A stretch of 64,000 nt of DNA, taken from the NCBI GenBank assembly GCA_963281155.1, contig CAUJLY010000005.1:1798001-1862000 (forward strand). The letters are read 5' to 3'. This document shows positions 52,896 to 64,000 of this stretch, piece after piece (positions within the stretch are counted from its first letter, which is position 1; every line of letters starts with the position of its first letter). A program made the translations under genes and the position numbers. A model generated the notes under the pieces. The model had not been told where the DNA came from, did not search any database, and saw only the letters and a program-made list of their open reading frames with translations. Source of the stretch: Rhabditophanes sp. KR3021. Its lineage: Eukaryota; Nematoda; Chromadorea; Rhabditida; Alloionematidae.

Positions 52896-55800
52896 CGAAA
52901 GTGTGTTCCCTTGTCAATTCAAAATAGGTATATATTGTGTGTTGTAATTTGGCGAAATGAAACCAAAAAAATCCGATGTAATTATTTAGATATTATATAA
53001 TATTGTGTGTAGTTGCATATAAATTGAGGAATTAAATAGTTACACTTAATTTTATTTAGACAGATATCCTCTTGCAAAAACCTACAAACAATAGATATTA
53101 TTATTAAAAAGGAAGAATATTAAAATAAATTCGAGTCTTTGATTTTTAGTATTTGATCGAATATGTTATATGAATAATCAAGACCTATGCAAAAGAAACT
53201 TGGGGAAGATGAATATATGAGTGTCTGTGTTTGTTATTTTAATTGTGATTTTGCTAAAAAATGGGAATATAAGTGATGATGCATGATCTTCTTTTTTTCT
53301 TGTCTAATTACTTGGAGTGATGGATAAAAACATATTTGTTCATTTCAAAAAAGGATCTTCCAGGCTTTTTCACACGTTAAAGTGCACTAACCGAACGATT
53401 ATGTATATAATATTAAATGTGAGAGGAATGATATATAAAAAATTTACTTTTTTCAAAGCTGTCAAAGTATATCAGTCAGACATATATAAAAAATGTGTAC
53501 GCATCTTTGTAGGAAGGAACTAAGTTGTACCATACATAATAAATAAAAAAAGATTGAGCAGAGAAAAAGAGGATGGCGAGGACATGACATAGGATTTAGT
53601 TGGTGGTAGTGTTGTACACCAAGGGAGACAACGACAAACAGACGACAACTATTGCATTATTCAATTCTTGTTCGAAGGGATACACCAACCCTGTGGGTGA
53701 TAAGTTACGCGCAAAAGACGAGGCACAATCTTTTGATATCCGCCTTTTTTGAATGTCCTTCTAGTGTTACGTTTTTTCTTTCAATATACAATAAAAAATA
53801 ATATTAAATAAAACCAAAACAACCTAAATGGACTAAACTATTTACTTCCCATAACACTTTATGTTTCTCAACATCAGACAGGTGCTTCTCCTTCTCCTAA
53901 TCATCAAAGCATATCTATTCAAAAGATGGACACATTTTAATTCCATTCAAAAAAAGAAGTTGAGCCCTCATCAAATAATAAACAAAATAATTAAATAGAG
54001 TGGTTTTGTTTTTGCGCAAAGATTAATAAAAATAAATGGTGATACATAATTCACTATGTTAAATGTGGCAAGAAATTGACTAATAAAATGATATAAACAT
54101 AAATTAATATTTAAATGAAAGATTAAATAAAAAGCAACACTAGAAAGGCACATGTCTAGTCTCTCTCTTTAAATAAAAACAAAAGGATGATGTTGATTAG
54201 ACTTTTGTTGGAACATCTCCAAAATTAGTAATAGTAGCAACCTTTCTTGTTACTACCATGATTATCACGATCCTGTGATAACATTACACATCAATATAAA
54301 ACTCGTTGATATAAACAAAACTAATATCATTAAATGTTATCAATTTTGTTTAGTGTATCAAATTTTTTGATAAATGATGATGACCAAAGCTTTGAACAGA
54401 GAGAAATAATGAATAGTTGGGTGGTGGTGGAAATGTTTTGTTGTGTCTATTTTTAATATATGTATTAATATAGATATAAAAAGTGTCTTGTGCCAAAATA
54501 ATATTATATCCTAAACACAGCCATTCTCTTTTTCTCCTAATTATTTTCATTTATAAAACCACCCGAAATTACCTTCTTTTCAGACAAAAATATCAATAAA
54601 GGTAGTGACAGAATTAAAGGTATAAATTAATAAAAACTTACTCCATTAACACAATTATAATCTAAAGATGACGTAACAGGCCACAACTATAAGAAGGTTT
54701 TTTGTTGCTTGTCTCAAACAACTAATATAATGGGCATCTACGTAAATGTACTAACTTCAGTTTAAATGTATTGATGGTCGTAAGTATATTAGTATAGGAA
54801 GGATATTAGTAAAAGATGCTTAGCTTTAATGGTTAAAAAAGAGTGAAGTTTATATATGCGTGCTCATTAATGCAAAAAAGATATTTAGCATAGGTACGTG
54901 ACATTTAAATTGACCAGATGCGCTTTTCATATCTTCTTATTTGGTGATAATGGCTAGGAGAGATGTGATTGTGGCAGTGCCCTTGGTAACAATATATTAA
55001 ACTTAACAAAAAAGCTAAATTTGTTTAAAGTGCTTTTCATCTCTATATTAAGCTTTTTTGATACAACATCTTTAAATAACTTTTACACTGTTATTTTGGT
55101 GTGCAGTATAGAAAGTTAATTGATGTCGATATATACAAATTATGCAAATACAGACCCTGATCAGCATGATGGCTATTGATGCATATTCGGACCTATTTTT
55201 ATCGTAAAAACTGCTACAAATAGTGTGGTAAAAAAGTATATATGCATATTGAAAGAAAGCCAACACTGTTCTTTTACTCCTTTGAAAGACAAGGTCAATT
55301 GCGTTCAAATACTAATACAGGAATTGAAAAAAAGATAAAGCTATAGGTGTAACAACAAATGAAAGGTTTAAATTAATAATATTTATATCTATTTTACACG
55401 ATGTTTTGTAAAAATATATACAAAGTGCAAGGCAAAAAATATAAATTAGGAATGGAATTAGATATTGTATGGTAGAGGTTGCCAGATATATACGTTTTAT
55501 ATGAATAAATATGTTGTGTGTTAAGAATGTGGCATTAAACGCATAGTACCGTTATATATTGGTGGTTAAAGAAGAAAAAAGTTAATATCTAGTTTTCGAA
55601 ATGTGTGTTAGTGTAGGGATGAGATATTAAATTTTATAAAGGTTACATTGTCCATGTTTTTGATTAGAAGTTAAAAAAAGCAGTGATCATTAGAAAGCTG
55701 ATACTAAATATAGAAGTCCCTTATAAATGGCGCAGTATTAAGCTGTGTCCCGGATAATTACAACGGCGTGTTAGTCACAGAAGAGTCGACGGGAATAAGA

Positions 55801-57187
55801 AATATATAAATGTTGGCTGGTCCCTCGCTTTCATTTACCAGAGCATATGTGTGTATTTGATGTTTGTGAATGATGATTAAAAAGGGAGTATTGTAATGGT
55901 GGAGGAACTAGAGAACCAACTTTGCAGGGACCGTCTTATTTAACTTTTTTGAGAAGAATAAATTTTTAAAAAGAGTTTCGAAAGGCAATGAATTAAGATA
56001 ATTGGGACTATTTTTACCTTCTTATGTAAAAGTGTTTTTAAAGATGGTGTCAGAAAAAAAGTAACTGAATATGATATTAAAATAAACATAAAAAAGCAAC
56101 GACACGCCATTCAAGTACACAACTATAAATAATATATGGATACGTCGAGTTGCAAAATTTGTAATATTATGATATTGTAATTATATTAGTATACGTAATA
56201 TAATATTGTGCAGGTCTTATTGTATAAACAGAGGCTGCTAATAACAACTTAAGGACCATTTAAAAAGGCAACAATTAGTTATTAAAATTTGTATTGTATG
56301 TATTTGATACTTATCATTTAATACAAATAAAAATTAAGAAGGAAACCAACTAGATAAAAGAGACTTTGATATTTAATGTTGAAATCGATTGACAATAATA
56401 CTATTAAAGTAATAATTTGTATTCATATAAAAGGCATAAATTATAAAAAATTCGGTTTTAAAGTTTAAAGTGAACTTAATTGATGTAAACTTTAAACTAT
56501 TGTAAAAACAGTCTAAGAACAACACACACATATTTATTATTATTGAAAGTTGTGGCTTTTTTGACTCTCGTAAATAGAGATGTCTATACATTATATTTTT
56601 ATATGAGCAAGGCGAGAGAGGTGCATTACAAAACTTTGACAAGGTCATTTAGTTGATTTTGATGATGACAAAAAAGAAATGCTTTATTTTACAGAAATTT
56701 AAAAATAACACGTCACTCGAAGGATATCATCTTTCTCAAGATATTTAAAAAAGGACAAATCTAATAAACAACAACCAAAAAAGGTTTCCTAAGTACCTTA
56801 AATATTTCTCAATTATGGCGTTCTTTTTGGAAATAGATGGCAATGTGATGTAGTAAAATTGGTGACATCTTTTTTTCGTTAATAATTAATTAAAATTGCC
56901 TATTATATAAATAAGATGAGCAGCACCAGCTAACCCATTGATGAGGTTCAAACATATTTAGTTTGTTTTACTACTCTATTTGAATGGGGGTAAATGTGTT
57001 TTGTCGCGACAATTTAAATTGACACGTATCTATTTTGGTGCCCTAGCATTTAATAAGTTTTGAGCATTTGAACTTTTCGTATTTCACTATTAACTACCAA
57101 AATAAATTAGCACTATGTTTTTACTATCAGATTTTTCTTTCAAATAAAAAGTAAAAATATGTAAAAAAGAGAATGGTTTTTAATCAT
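52896..57187. other. AT-rich gene-poor region
   Basis: 4.3 kb without a supported exon. 53.0-53.75 kb should contain the promoter of the LisH gene; a GC-richer patch lies at about 53560-53760. G exceeds C on the plus strand from about 54.7 to 57 kb, compatible with transcription from the minus strand. A 7-bp palindromic stem (TTATCAC/GTGATAA) near 54264-54284 is too short to interpret. Confidence 0.45.
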
Positions 57188-60100
57188 CTATACTTCCTCT
57201 CCATTTAACGATTCCTCTGCCATTTTTTTTGGTAAAGGTCTTGTTGAAAGGGTTGTAGCAAATGATGAAACTGCAGCATTGAGTGTATTTGAACGACGTG
57301 GCAATTTTATATCATTTATTGAATCAGTTCTATCTTTCGATGCTAGCATTGGAATTGCTTCTGATGAGGAGGAATTGACACGGGTACCGGAAACTGAATT
57401 GAATTTTCTCCCAGTAGGTAGATAAGAAGGTCTTGTGTGACCGATTCCTGAAGTTGATAATCTACTACCTGTTGTACTTTTTCTTACTCTAGTTGACATT
57501 CTTGATTCTAGGGAGAATAATGGCTGTGGCTCCTCTGGCTTAAGTAGGTGTACAACTTGAGGGACATATTCGTCTAAACTTAATAATTCATTTTGGTTGA
57601 ATAGGACGGGCAAAACCGTTAGCCTAATAATAACTATCCCTAATAGCTAAAAAGGATAAGATACTTTCAAACAATAATCATCTAAATCTTACCATCAACG
57701 GAAATAGAATCGAAGTAGCTTCATTATACTTGACAGCAAAAAGTGCAGTGATGCATATAATCTGAGTTATCGTAAAAAAATGTACTCTCTTCATCCGAAC
57801 AAGGCGAAGCCATGGATAATAGTCTGGTATAAATTTTAAGGGTGTCAGGAAAAGCCTACATCTTTGGCTAAATTGAGTTTGTGAAAGGGAGCATATTCCT
57901 AAGTAAAGAAAGACTCCTATAAGGACTGGTAGTGGAATAAGCTGAAGCGATAATTATTTAGAGAGATTATTATCTGAAGATAACATTTCATTACCTTGAT
58001 TATATCTGTCAGAAAAATGGACAATCCCATAAGCAAATGAGCAATTGCTCCTGTTAATCTTTGTTCTCTGTAGTTATGATAATTAAGTTAATGGTATTTC
58101 TTAATTATACTTACTTAATGCCCAACAATTGCAAATTTTCACCTGGCGCCTGACAAGTTGAGTACACTTTTAGAGCTTCTACATGCATCAAACTTAAAAC
58201 AGTATTCCCCACGTAAAATGGTAATCCAAAGAATGAACAAACTACAACCAAAAGAGCTACAACTAACAGATCGAGGTGAAAACCATGGCTTTTTTTTAAT
58301 AAGTTATCGGGTCTGCTAACAATGGAGGTTGTAATTTGTTGATCCATGCCCATTAAAATAGTATAGATAAGTGCCATCGTAGCGGCGTATCCAATTAATT
58401 CGTAGGATTTAATTTGCAAAGGATTAACCAGCCATGGCCGATTTAGAGTTGGCTATCAAATGAAATAAGTGTAAAGAGACATTAATTAAATTATTACCTT
58501 GAAAACATTAGGAATTTCTAAAATAGGTACATCCAGTCCCACTGAATGCGAGCAAATAGTCATTATGATGATGGCAATGACTACATTAAAGTCAGCGAGT
58601 GAGTGTCTAACCTTTGTTGAAAAGACACTTGAATTTCGTAGCGAATACAAAAGGAAAGCAATAAAAAATGTTCCAAGTGTCAATAAAATTGAAAATAAAA
58701 ATATGTCTGGTTTGTATGAGCACATCAACCCTGATGGAACTCCACCTAAAGACCAACAGCCTGTTGGATCAAAATTTTTAACTTTCTTTTGAAGGCGCAT
58801 TGTTGTCGGTATTGTATCAGTTAAATTACATGAACATGGAGAATCAAATATCTTTTGAATATTCCTTGCTATAGGAAAAGTCCTTCCAATTAGATTTAAA
58901 TCTTCAAAGGCTTGTGAAATAAAAACGGCTGATATCAACATCGTAAAACATTCTTCTGTGTAACGAGTAATTAAGGAAACGAGTGCAGAAACATCAAAAG
59001 CTACAAATATAGTCAAGTAAATTGCTATGAATATTCCAACCCAAAACCTAAACGGCAAAAAGTCCCATTGATTGCTTTTACAATAAGCATACATTATACT
59101 TTCGAATAGAATAGACGGCATCGCAGCACTTATAATAGTTAAAGGTTGTCCAGAAAATAAGCTAAATAAAATGCCACTGATAGCTCCTGCTAGAATATTT
59201 TCAATAGCTGCAATTTCATGATTGACTAAATTTTCAAGGATAGCTCCGAAGGTGATAGCTGACGTTAGTGAAACGAAGAATATAAATATTGTTGAAGCCA
59301 AGGATTGACCAAATTTGTTTGTGAAGAAGTCTGAAAAATCAGATTTGTAAAAAGGGGCTTTTCTCTTTATATCTTCAATTAATCCTCCGAATAAACGACC
59401 TGTTCTGGAGATTTTAACGAAATTTTCAGAATATATGGACATTCGGTCGGTTGCATCATTATTGTCAAAGGGATCATCGTCATACTGACATTGCATCCCA
59501 ATTTTCCTAGGTTCAAGTTGAGTGTCATCTTGTGGGTCTAATCTAGTATTTGCTTCATTTAATTTCTTTGGTGGTATTATAATGACTTGACTCATGAATT
59601 CATCGACTGCGTCCCCGAGTATAGATGGATTAGTTGTTTTGTAAGCTATTTGATTGAACACTTCATCTGTAAGCATCGAACACAAAGTCCTTCCGATAGT
59701 TCTAAGTTCATGTTTATATGACTCTCTGGGAGTTAATAAAATGAAAATAAATCTGGTTGGGACGGGATGAGCAGGAGCATTTGGGTAAAACATAGTTTTG
59801 TTCTTCAATCTAACAAAACAACATAGGGGTTTTTCAAGCCTTGAAACAACGCCACACATTATAATAGCTGCTTCTGTGTCAAGCTTCAATTTACTAAAAA
59901 ATCTATCGTCTTTGTCTTCTAGTTTATTGACACTTTCGAATGATTTTAGAGATTCATTGTCATCATCTTCATCTACAAAATTGATTTCCTTCTTTCGTTT
60001 AGGTCCTTTTTCATCAGGAATTCTCATCTTTCCATTAATTAGGTGAAATTTGGGAGCCAACAGAACTTCTCTAATCATCAATTCATTGTCATCTGTCAAT

Positions 60101-61230
60101 AATCCCTTCTGAACCCATGACAAAATAATTTCATCAACAAATTCATTGAAACAGGTAATTTCCTTGTCAAGTAAAGTCAAGCCACGTTTGAAACAATTTC
60201 GAATTTGGAAAAGTGATTGAATATTCATCAAAGTAACGAATGGTTTTGAAAGTCTGGTTCCTTCACCTTCGACTACTTGGCAGTACTTGATGTGACGACT
60301 AGGAAGAGGTAAAAGGTAACATTATTAAAACTGATGTATTTTACTGGAATCGTCTAATTTGAGTTTATATATTTACTTTTAAGTGTCAAAATTAGAAAAT
60401 AATGCGCAACCTTTATGGACAAAGAAAATGCATGTCAATCTTTGAGTCAAAAAGAACTGAGGGATGTAGAGCGAAGGAAGTAGGTGGGAAATTGAGTTTA
60501 ATCTTAAAATACAATTAAAGGAAGATTCTCAAGCTATAATAAATGAAAGATTGTCCGAATACCTAGGTTTTATAATCATAAACTAATTGGAAGTGCCGCA
60601 TCAAGATGATCCTCAGTACTTCACAAAACAGACCAGATAAGGTATTTTAAGAAAGGCTGCAAGAAATGAGACAATATGCAAAGAATTTCTACATTTATGT
60701 TGCTAGCTGATGAAGAAACTGTTAATGCTTTTGGAATGGACATTGTCAAGATAATCAGTGAAATTGCGTTTAAACAATTTGTTGAACAAATGTCATCTAA
60801 TGGCATGTCTTTTATTTTTCCCAAAATAAAGTTTTGTTGTTTAATTTACCTAAAATAAAATACGAGTTACATCTAGTAGAATTTAGACAAACCTCGTCTC
60901 GTGCCAGAGTATTTCTACTTGTTCTTCATCATAGAGGAATTCAGTGAATTCAAGCAATTCGCAAAGTAAGGAGGGTGGAGTAATTTTTGAGTTTTCAAAA
61001 ACTTGTCTTACGTTTCCAATGGGCCCTTCTAATTGATTGCCAATATAAACGTTCTGGATTCCATACAACGGATCAGACAAAAAATCATCTAAAATAAATA
61101 TTTATTAAATTAAAAAAAGAAACTTACGTTGAGCAGTCAAATACTTGGAAGAATCTCCATGCGAAATTTTCCTATTAATCGAAAAACTGCTGCCTCTATT
61201 ACTGCAAACGGATGTTTTGCTTCGCATCAT
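57188..61230 (-). CDS. SLC4-family anion exchanger / bicarbonate transporter
   Basis: Plasma-membrane bicarbonate transporter. Minus-strand exons 61128..61230, 60893..61088, 58498..60298, 58115..58452, 57995..58067, 57693..57941, 57188..57646; 1072 residues, all phases agree. The cytoplasmic domain (about 1-415) has the SLC4 blocks LLCELLEFTEFLYDEE, RLSKPFVTLMNIQSLFQIRN, RFIFILLTP. The membrane domain opens with FGGLIEDIKRKAPFYKSDF and GAILENLVNHEIAAIENILA, then FWVGIFIAIYLTIFVAFD, FTMLISAVFISQAFE, MDQQITTSIVSRPDNLLKK, GLPFYVGNTVLSLMHVEALK, APGENLQLLGIKEQRLTG and IPLPVLIGVFLYLG. These are canonical SLC4 signatures. AE (Cl/HCO3) or Na-coupled type cannot be separated by eye. The Ser/Arg-rich 110-residue tail is unusual. 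Intron 60299-60892 (594 bp) holds an antisense relic; all others are about 41-50 bp. Confidence 0.96.
60395..60860 (+). pseudogene. Second, shortened copy of the GIY-YIG relic family in an SLC4 intron
   Basis: Aligns with the 50.8-52.4 kb relic in two parts. VPHQDDPQYFTKQTR (60590-60635) pairs with SPAERDPDYLPKRLR (51448-51492). The 3' end (60755-60860: GTCTTTTATTTTTCCCAA..TTTTGTTGTTTAATTTACC) pairs with 52325-52380 (GTCTTTTTAATTTTTCCAA..TTTTGTTTAATTTACC). The finger and GIY-YIG core are missing, so there is a large internal deletion. Frames are broken. It is antisense to the SLC4 host, like the other copy relative to its host. Confidence 0.6.
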
Positions 61231-61649
61231 AAAAAATAAATTGGACGTCTACTAATAATACGTAATCTATTAATAAATAATGTGATAATATTACTGTGTT
61301 GTGTATTAAACTTCGAAATAATTGAAGTATGTGTAAAAGATATTTTAAAAATCAAGTTTTTATTTGTGATAATAAATGAATGAAAGTGATTATTAGTAGT
61401 AATTGTTGTGTGATACCGACTTTTAGACGACAAGACATGTTACGCGGTAAATATATCCATGATATGGGGTTATGAAAGGAGAGTAGCCTTGATATTTATG
61501 TAAAATCTTAATTGATATATGGTTTTTCAAGAGATGCAAAAAAGTTCTAGTTGCGGTGAAGTTTAAAAATCAGAGGGTGTAGAAGTAATTTTATATAAAT
61601 GGAAAAAAATATTGACTTTAATACATGGGTGTGTAATTAAAAGGTAACA
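61231..61649. promoter_or_regulatory. Spacer between CLCC1 and SLC4 (same strand)
   Basis: 420 bp containing the CLCC1 3' UTR and the SLC4 promoter or, if the two form one unit, an inter-cistronic region. No open frame of note. Confidence 0.4.
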
Positions 61650-63068
61650 TTATTGGACCGGTTCAGTTGGTTTTTTTAGTCTTTTGGCTAGCAAGTGTTT
61701 GTTGTTCTTTGATCTAAAGAATTTTAGGGGCATAGGGGTTTTTCGTTGTTCGATGGATTGAAATGTTGATGGTCTTATTTCGGGGGAAGAATCATTTTGG
61801 GGTAGAAATTGATGCATAAGTTGAGCTTGTTGGTTTGCTAGAATTTGCGCCTGTTGATTTGCTATTAGTTGAGCTTGTTGGTCTGCTAACAACCTTGACA
61901 TTGGCGTATTTTGTGATAGTGAAGCTTGGTTTTGGTAAGGATCGTAGGATGGGCCTATTGAGCCAAACCATGTAGTTATTTTAGGTTTAAAGAAGTATAA
62001 AAATACTAGTAAGACAAGAAATACCAAAAATATCAGACTAAATATCATTTGGAATAATGGCAAATCATTGAAATACTCATTCACAAATTTATTAAATCCT
62101 TTTCCGAATGGTCCTAGGCAAGAAAAAGCAGCATTTGAAATTGTTTCCACGATGACTGACAAAATATTAATCTCTAGAAAGATGGAAGTATACAAATCTT
62201 CGTGCATAATTAAGCATTTTGATTTTTCCTTTTTCTTGAAGATGGTTGGAATCTGGCTCAAAAGAGTCTCAACAAAGCTTGGAGGATCACATACGTTGTC
62301 CACATTCATAGTTTGAAACCTAACCATTCTTTGTGCATATTTTTCTTGATACTGACGATAATATTCTACTCCTACCGCAAACGTAAAACAAATCCAAAAA
62401 ATGAATACCTTTATACTAGCTGAATTAATAGTAAAACCAACAAATTTAGATTGCACACCAACTAACGTAACGAATATAAGTAAATAAAGAACAATCATAT
62501 AATAGTTATATGAATCGTGAATAAATATTTCCTTATCTGTAACTTCATTAAAAGAATCCGAAAAGATGGTTTCAAATATATTCTCAAATGAATTAGGTTT
62601 GGTGTTGTCATCATTGTTTATGATCGATTTAATTGTATCTAATTGATAAGCAGCAAATGATATCCTAGCATGTTTTTCAACTCCTACATAGCTTGAAATT
62701 GAACTTTCCAAATCAATTGACAATTTAGTTATTAATTGTTGGAGGAAGGATTTTACAATTGATTTTTGATATTTTAGGGCTTCCATAGTTAGTTTTAATT
62801 CATGGTTGAGCTAACAAAAAAGGATGATATTTTTTAGATTATATTTACTTACCTGTTTAATTGTTTGGTATTGTCCCTCGATTAATTCACGTTGCATTGT
62901 ATCATCTCCAGTTGGCTTGCTTCCGACAATTTCTGCTGGCTCATTAATTTCCGAAAATGGATCTAGTGACTTCCATCCTGTTTTGTCTGTTTCAAATAGG
63001 TTTTCTTTGCCTGATGTTGCAATTGGGATTAGTACGACCAGAAACCATATATAAGTAGGATATTTCAT
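61650..63068 (-). CDS. CLCC1 (chloride channel CLIC-like 1), ER membrane protein
   Basis: ER anion-channel-type protein implicated in ER ion balance. Minus-strand exons 62853..63068 and 61650..62810, intron 42 bp; 458 residues. A signal peptide (MKYPTYIWFLVVLIPIATSG) leads into a lumenal helical region. TM1 is at about 167-190 (YYMIVLYLLIFVTLVGV) and TM2 close behind, followed by GVEYYRQYQEKYAQRMVRFQ and NVCDPPSF, which align with human KLAFAQHQAEVAKME..NVC. The ring helix CLGPFGKGFNKFVNEYFNDL aligns with [20 protein letters not shown]. TM3 follows. The cytosolic tail holds three copies of an eight-residue unit (LADQQAQL, IANQQAQI, LANQQAQL). Family call is good. Confidence 0.88.
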
Positions 63069-63295
63069 TGAATATCTTTTTTATAGAACTTGAGACTTTG
63101 CTGGAATCAGGACAAATGAATAACTTTTGCAAATTTGTCCACTTGGATGCAATAAACAAATATTTCAACTTTTAAGATATCAACTGATGTCAACATAATC
63201 CGAATGGTAGGCAAAATTGTTGTGTTGGGACTAAAACGAATTACCAATCTTGCCTGCTAATATCAAAATTATTAACCAACTTCTTATACAGTAAA

Positions 63296-63703
63296 ATGTC
63301 AACTCCAGAGGACCAAGATAATCCCGCTATTGAAAGGAAGAAATTCCTTGGATTTATCCAAACAGATCCTGTTACTTCTACGACAATTATATCAATGTTT
63401 TCGAATATAGTACTAACTAATATGTTTATATACGGCTTTACAGGAAATGGGAGACTAGCTTTGTAAGTTTTGATTATTCACAAGCAATTCAACCATATTT
63501 TAAGCTTAACGTCGGCCTTTGGGATTCCTTGTTCAGTATATTCATGTTTAAAATATGCAGATCAAGACTGGGAGCAGTGGCAGAAACAAGCTAAATTAAG
63601 AGAAAGAGGTGTACCAGAAAGATTTCTTCCATATAAATGTAAATATGATTGGACAGGTTATGAAGGCAAAATGGTGCATACTGAACCATCTACGAATAAG
63701 TAA
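63296..63703 (+). CDS. Small membrane protein, possibly mitochondrial, function unknown
   Basis: Exons 63296..63462 and 63505..63703, intron 42 bp, phases agree; 121 residues. N-terminus MSTPEDQDNPAIERKKFLGF, then a hydrophobic segment (TSTTIISMFSNIVLTNMFIY), a Gly-rich turn and a second hydrophobic segment (LTSAFGIPCSVYSCLKYA). A charged tail follows: DWEQWQKQAKLRERGVPERF and YKCKYDWTGYEGK. Two short helices plus a basic, Trp/Tyr-rich tail resemble accessory subunits of respiratory complexes, but I cannot assign a family. It is divergently transcribed from CLCC1 with 227 bp between start codons. Confidence 0.75.
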
Positions 63704-64000
63704 AAGAAAAGTTGTTTAATTAATAGTTGATAGATATTGTTTCAAAATAAAAATATTTATATGCAGATATTATTTTAATGCTTATTTATGTCGAATGTGC
63801 TAGGATGTATGTCTTCTTATTCACGAAAACAAGTTTTATTTTACTTCAAAATTTTGACCGTTATCACTTTCAAATCTATTGTCCGTCATGTCTGATATTA
63901 TACCGAGTATGTCCTACCTCATATTTTTTTGATTCATTTAATAAGAAATATTTCCCATTTTAACTACAATCATTCCTACGTTTTCATAAAAACAATTCAA
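63704..64000. other. Window end, 3' flank
   Basis: AT-rich 3' flank of the small membrane-protein gene; AATAAAAATA near 63746 may be its polyadenylation signal. No further gene supported. Confidence 0.4.

Noticed and set aside
54264..54284. Short palindrome TTATCAC..GTGATAA
   Set aside because: A 7-bp stem is expected by chance in 64 kb of AT-rich DNA.

Overview
The window is nuclear DNA of a small-genome metazoan. Genes carry spliceosomal introns of about 41-50 bp with GT..AG ends. Intergenic DNA is AT-rich, there is no bacterial operon or Shine-Dalgarno structure, and the recognisable proteins are animal families (BAF, class I PAK, SLC4 anion exchanger, Ragulator, miRISC scaffold, PKI, opsin-type GPCR). 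A closely spaced same-strand pair (TRAPPC4 then LAMTOR4, 107 bases apart, with an AG acceptor 10 bases before the second ATG), tiny introns and a one-domain saposin-like secreted protein fit a nematode best. The acceptors are often TTTTAG rather than the TTTTCAG of Caenorhabditis, and an opsin with its retinal lysine would be unusual for a nematode, so phylum placement is only moderately secure.

Layout. 1-830: 5' part of a FAF2/UBXD8 gene (-). 1354-2745: two tandem BAF-family genes (+), followed at 2860-3350 by a decayed block built from a PAK fragment and a BAF fragment. 3941-9159: a PAK kinase (-) with a second, CRIB-less start exon. 11454-12336: 3-hydroxyanthranilate 3,4-dioxygenase (+). 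13069-14187: opsin-like receptor (+). 14543-15235: intronless basic protein (+). 15655-16904: eIF4A3 (-). 17550-17801: PKI (-). 20058-21513: KDM8/JMJD5-type JmjC protein (+). 22353-34940: Gln-rich nuclear protein (-) with a 10 kb intron that holds an antisense G-protein gamma gene at 33996-34187. 34941-39446: AT-rich, with a long direct repeat. 39447-39816: saposin-like protein (+). 40892-41990: LAMTOR4 and TRAPPC4 (-). 44620-47397: GW182/AIN-1-like protein (+). 50066-52895: LisH protein resembling the N-terminus of TBL1 (-). 52896-57187: AT-rich, no gene found. 57188-61230: SLC4 transporter (-). 61650-63068: CLCC1 (-). 63296-63703: small membrane protein (+).

Exon models were built by hand. 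For every gene given with a join, the coding length is a multiple of three and splice phases agree, which is strong internal support.

The main oddity is that four otherwise compact genes each have one outsized intron (0.5-1.7 kb against about 45 bp), and each of these introns carries decayed coding sequence on the strand opposite to the host gene. Two of the four belong to one family; the longer copy has a C2H2-like finger and a GIY-YIG domain of the ANKLE1/LEM-3 type. No CRISPR, rRNA or convincing tRNA was seen.
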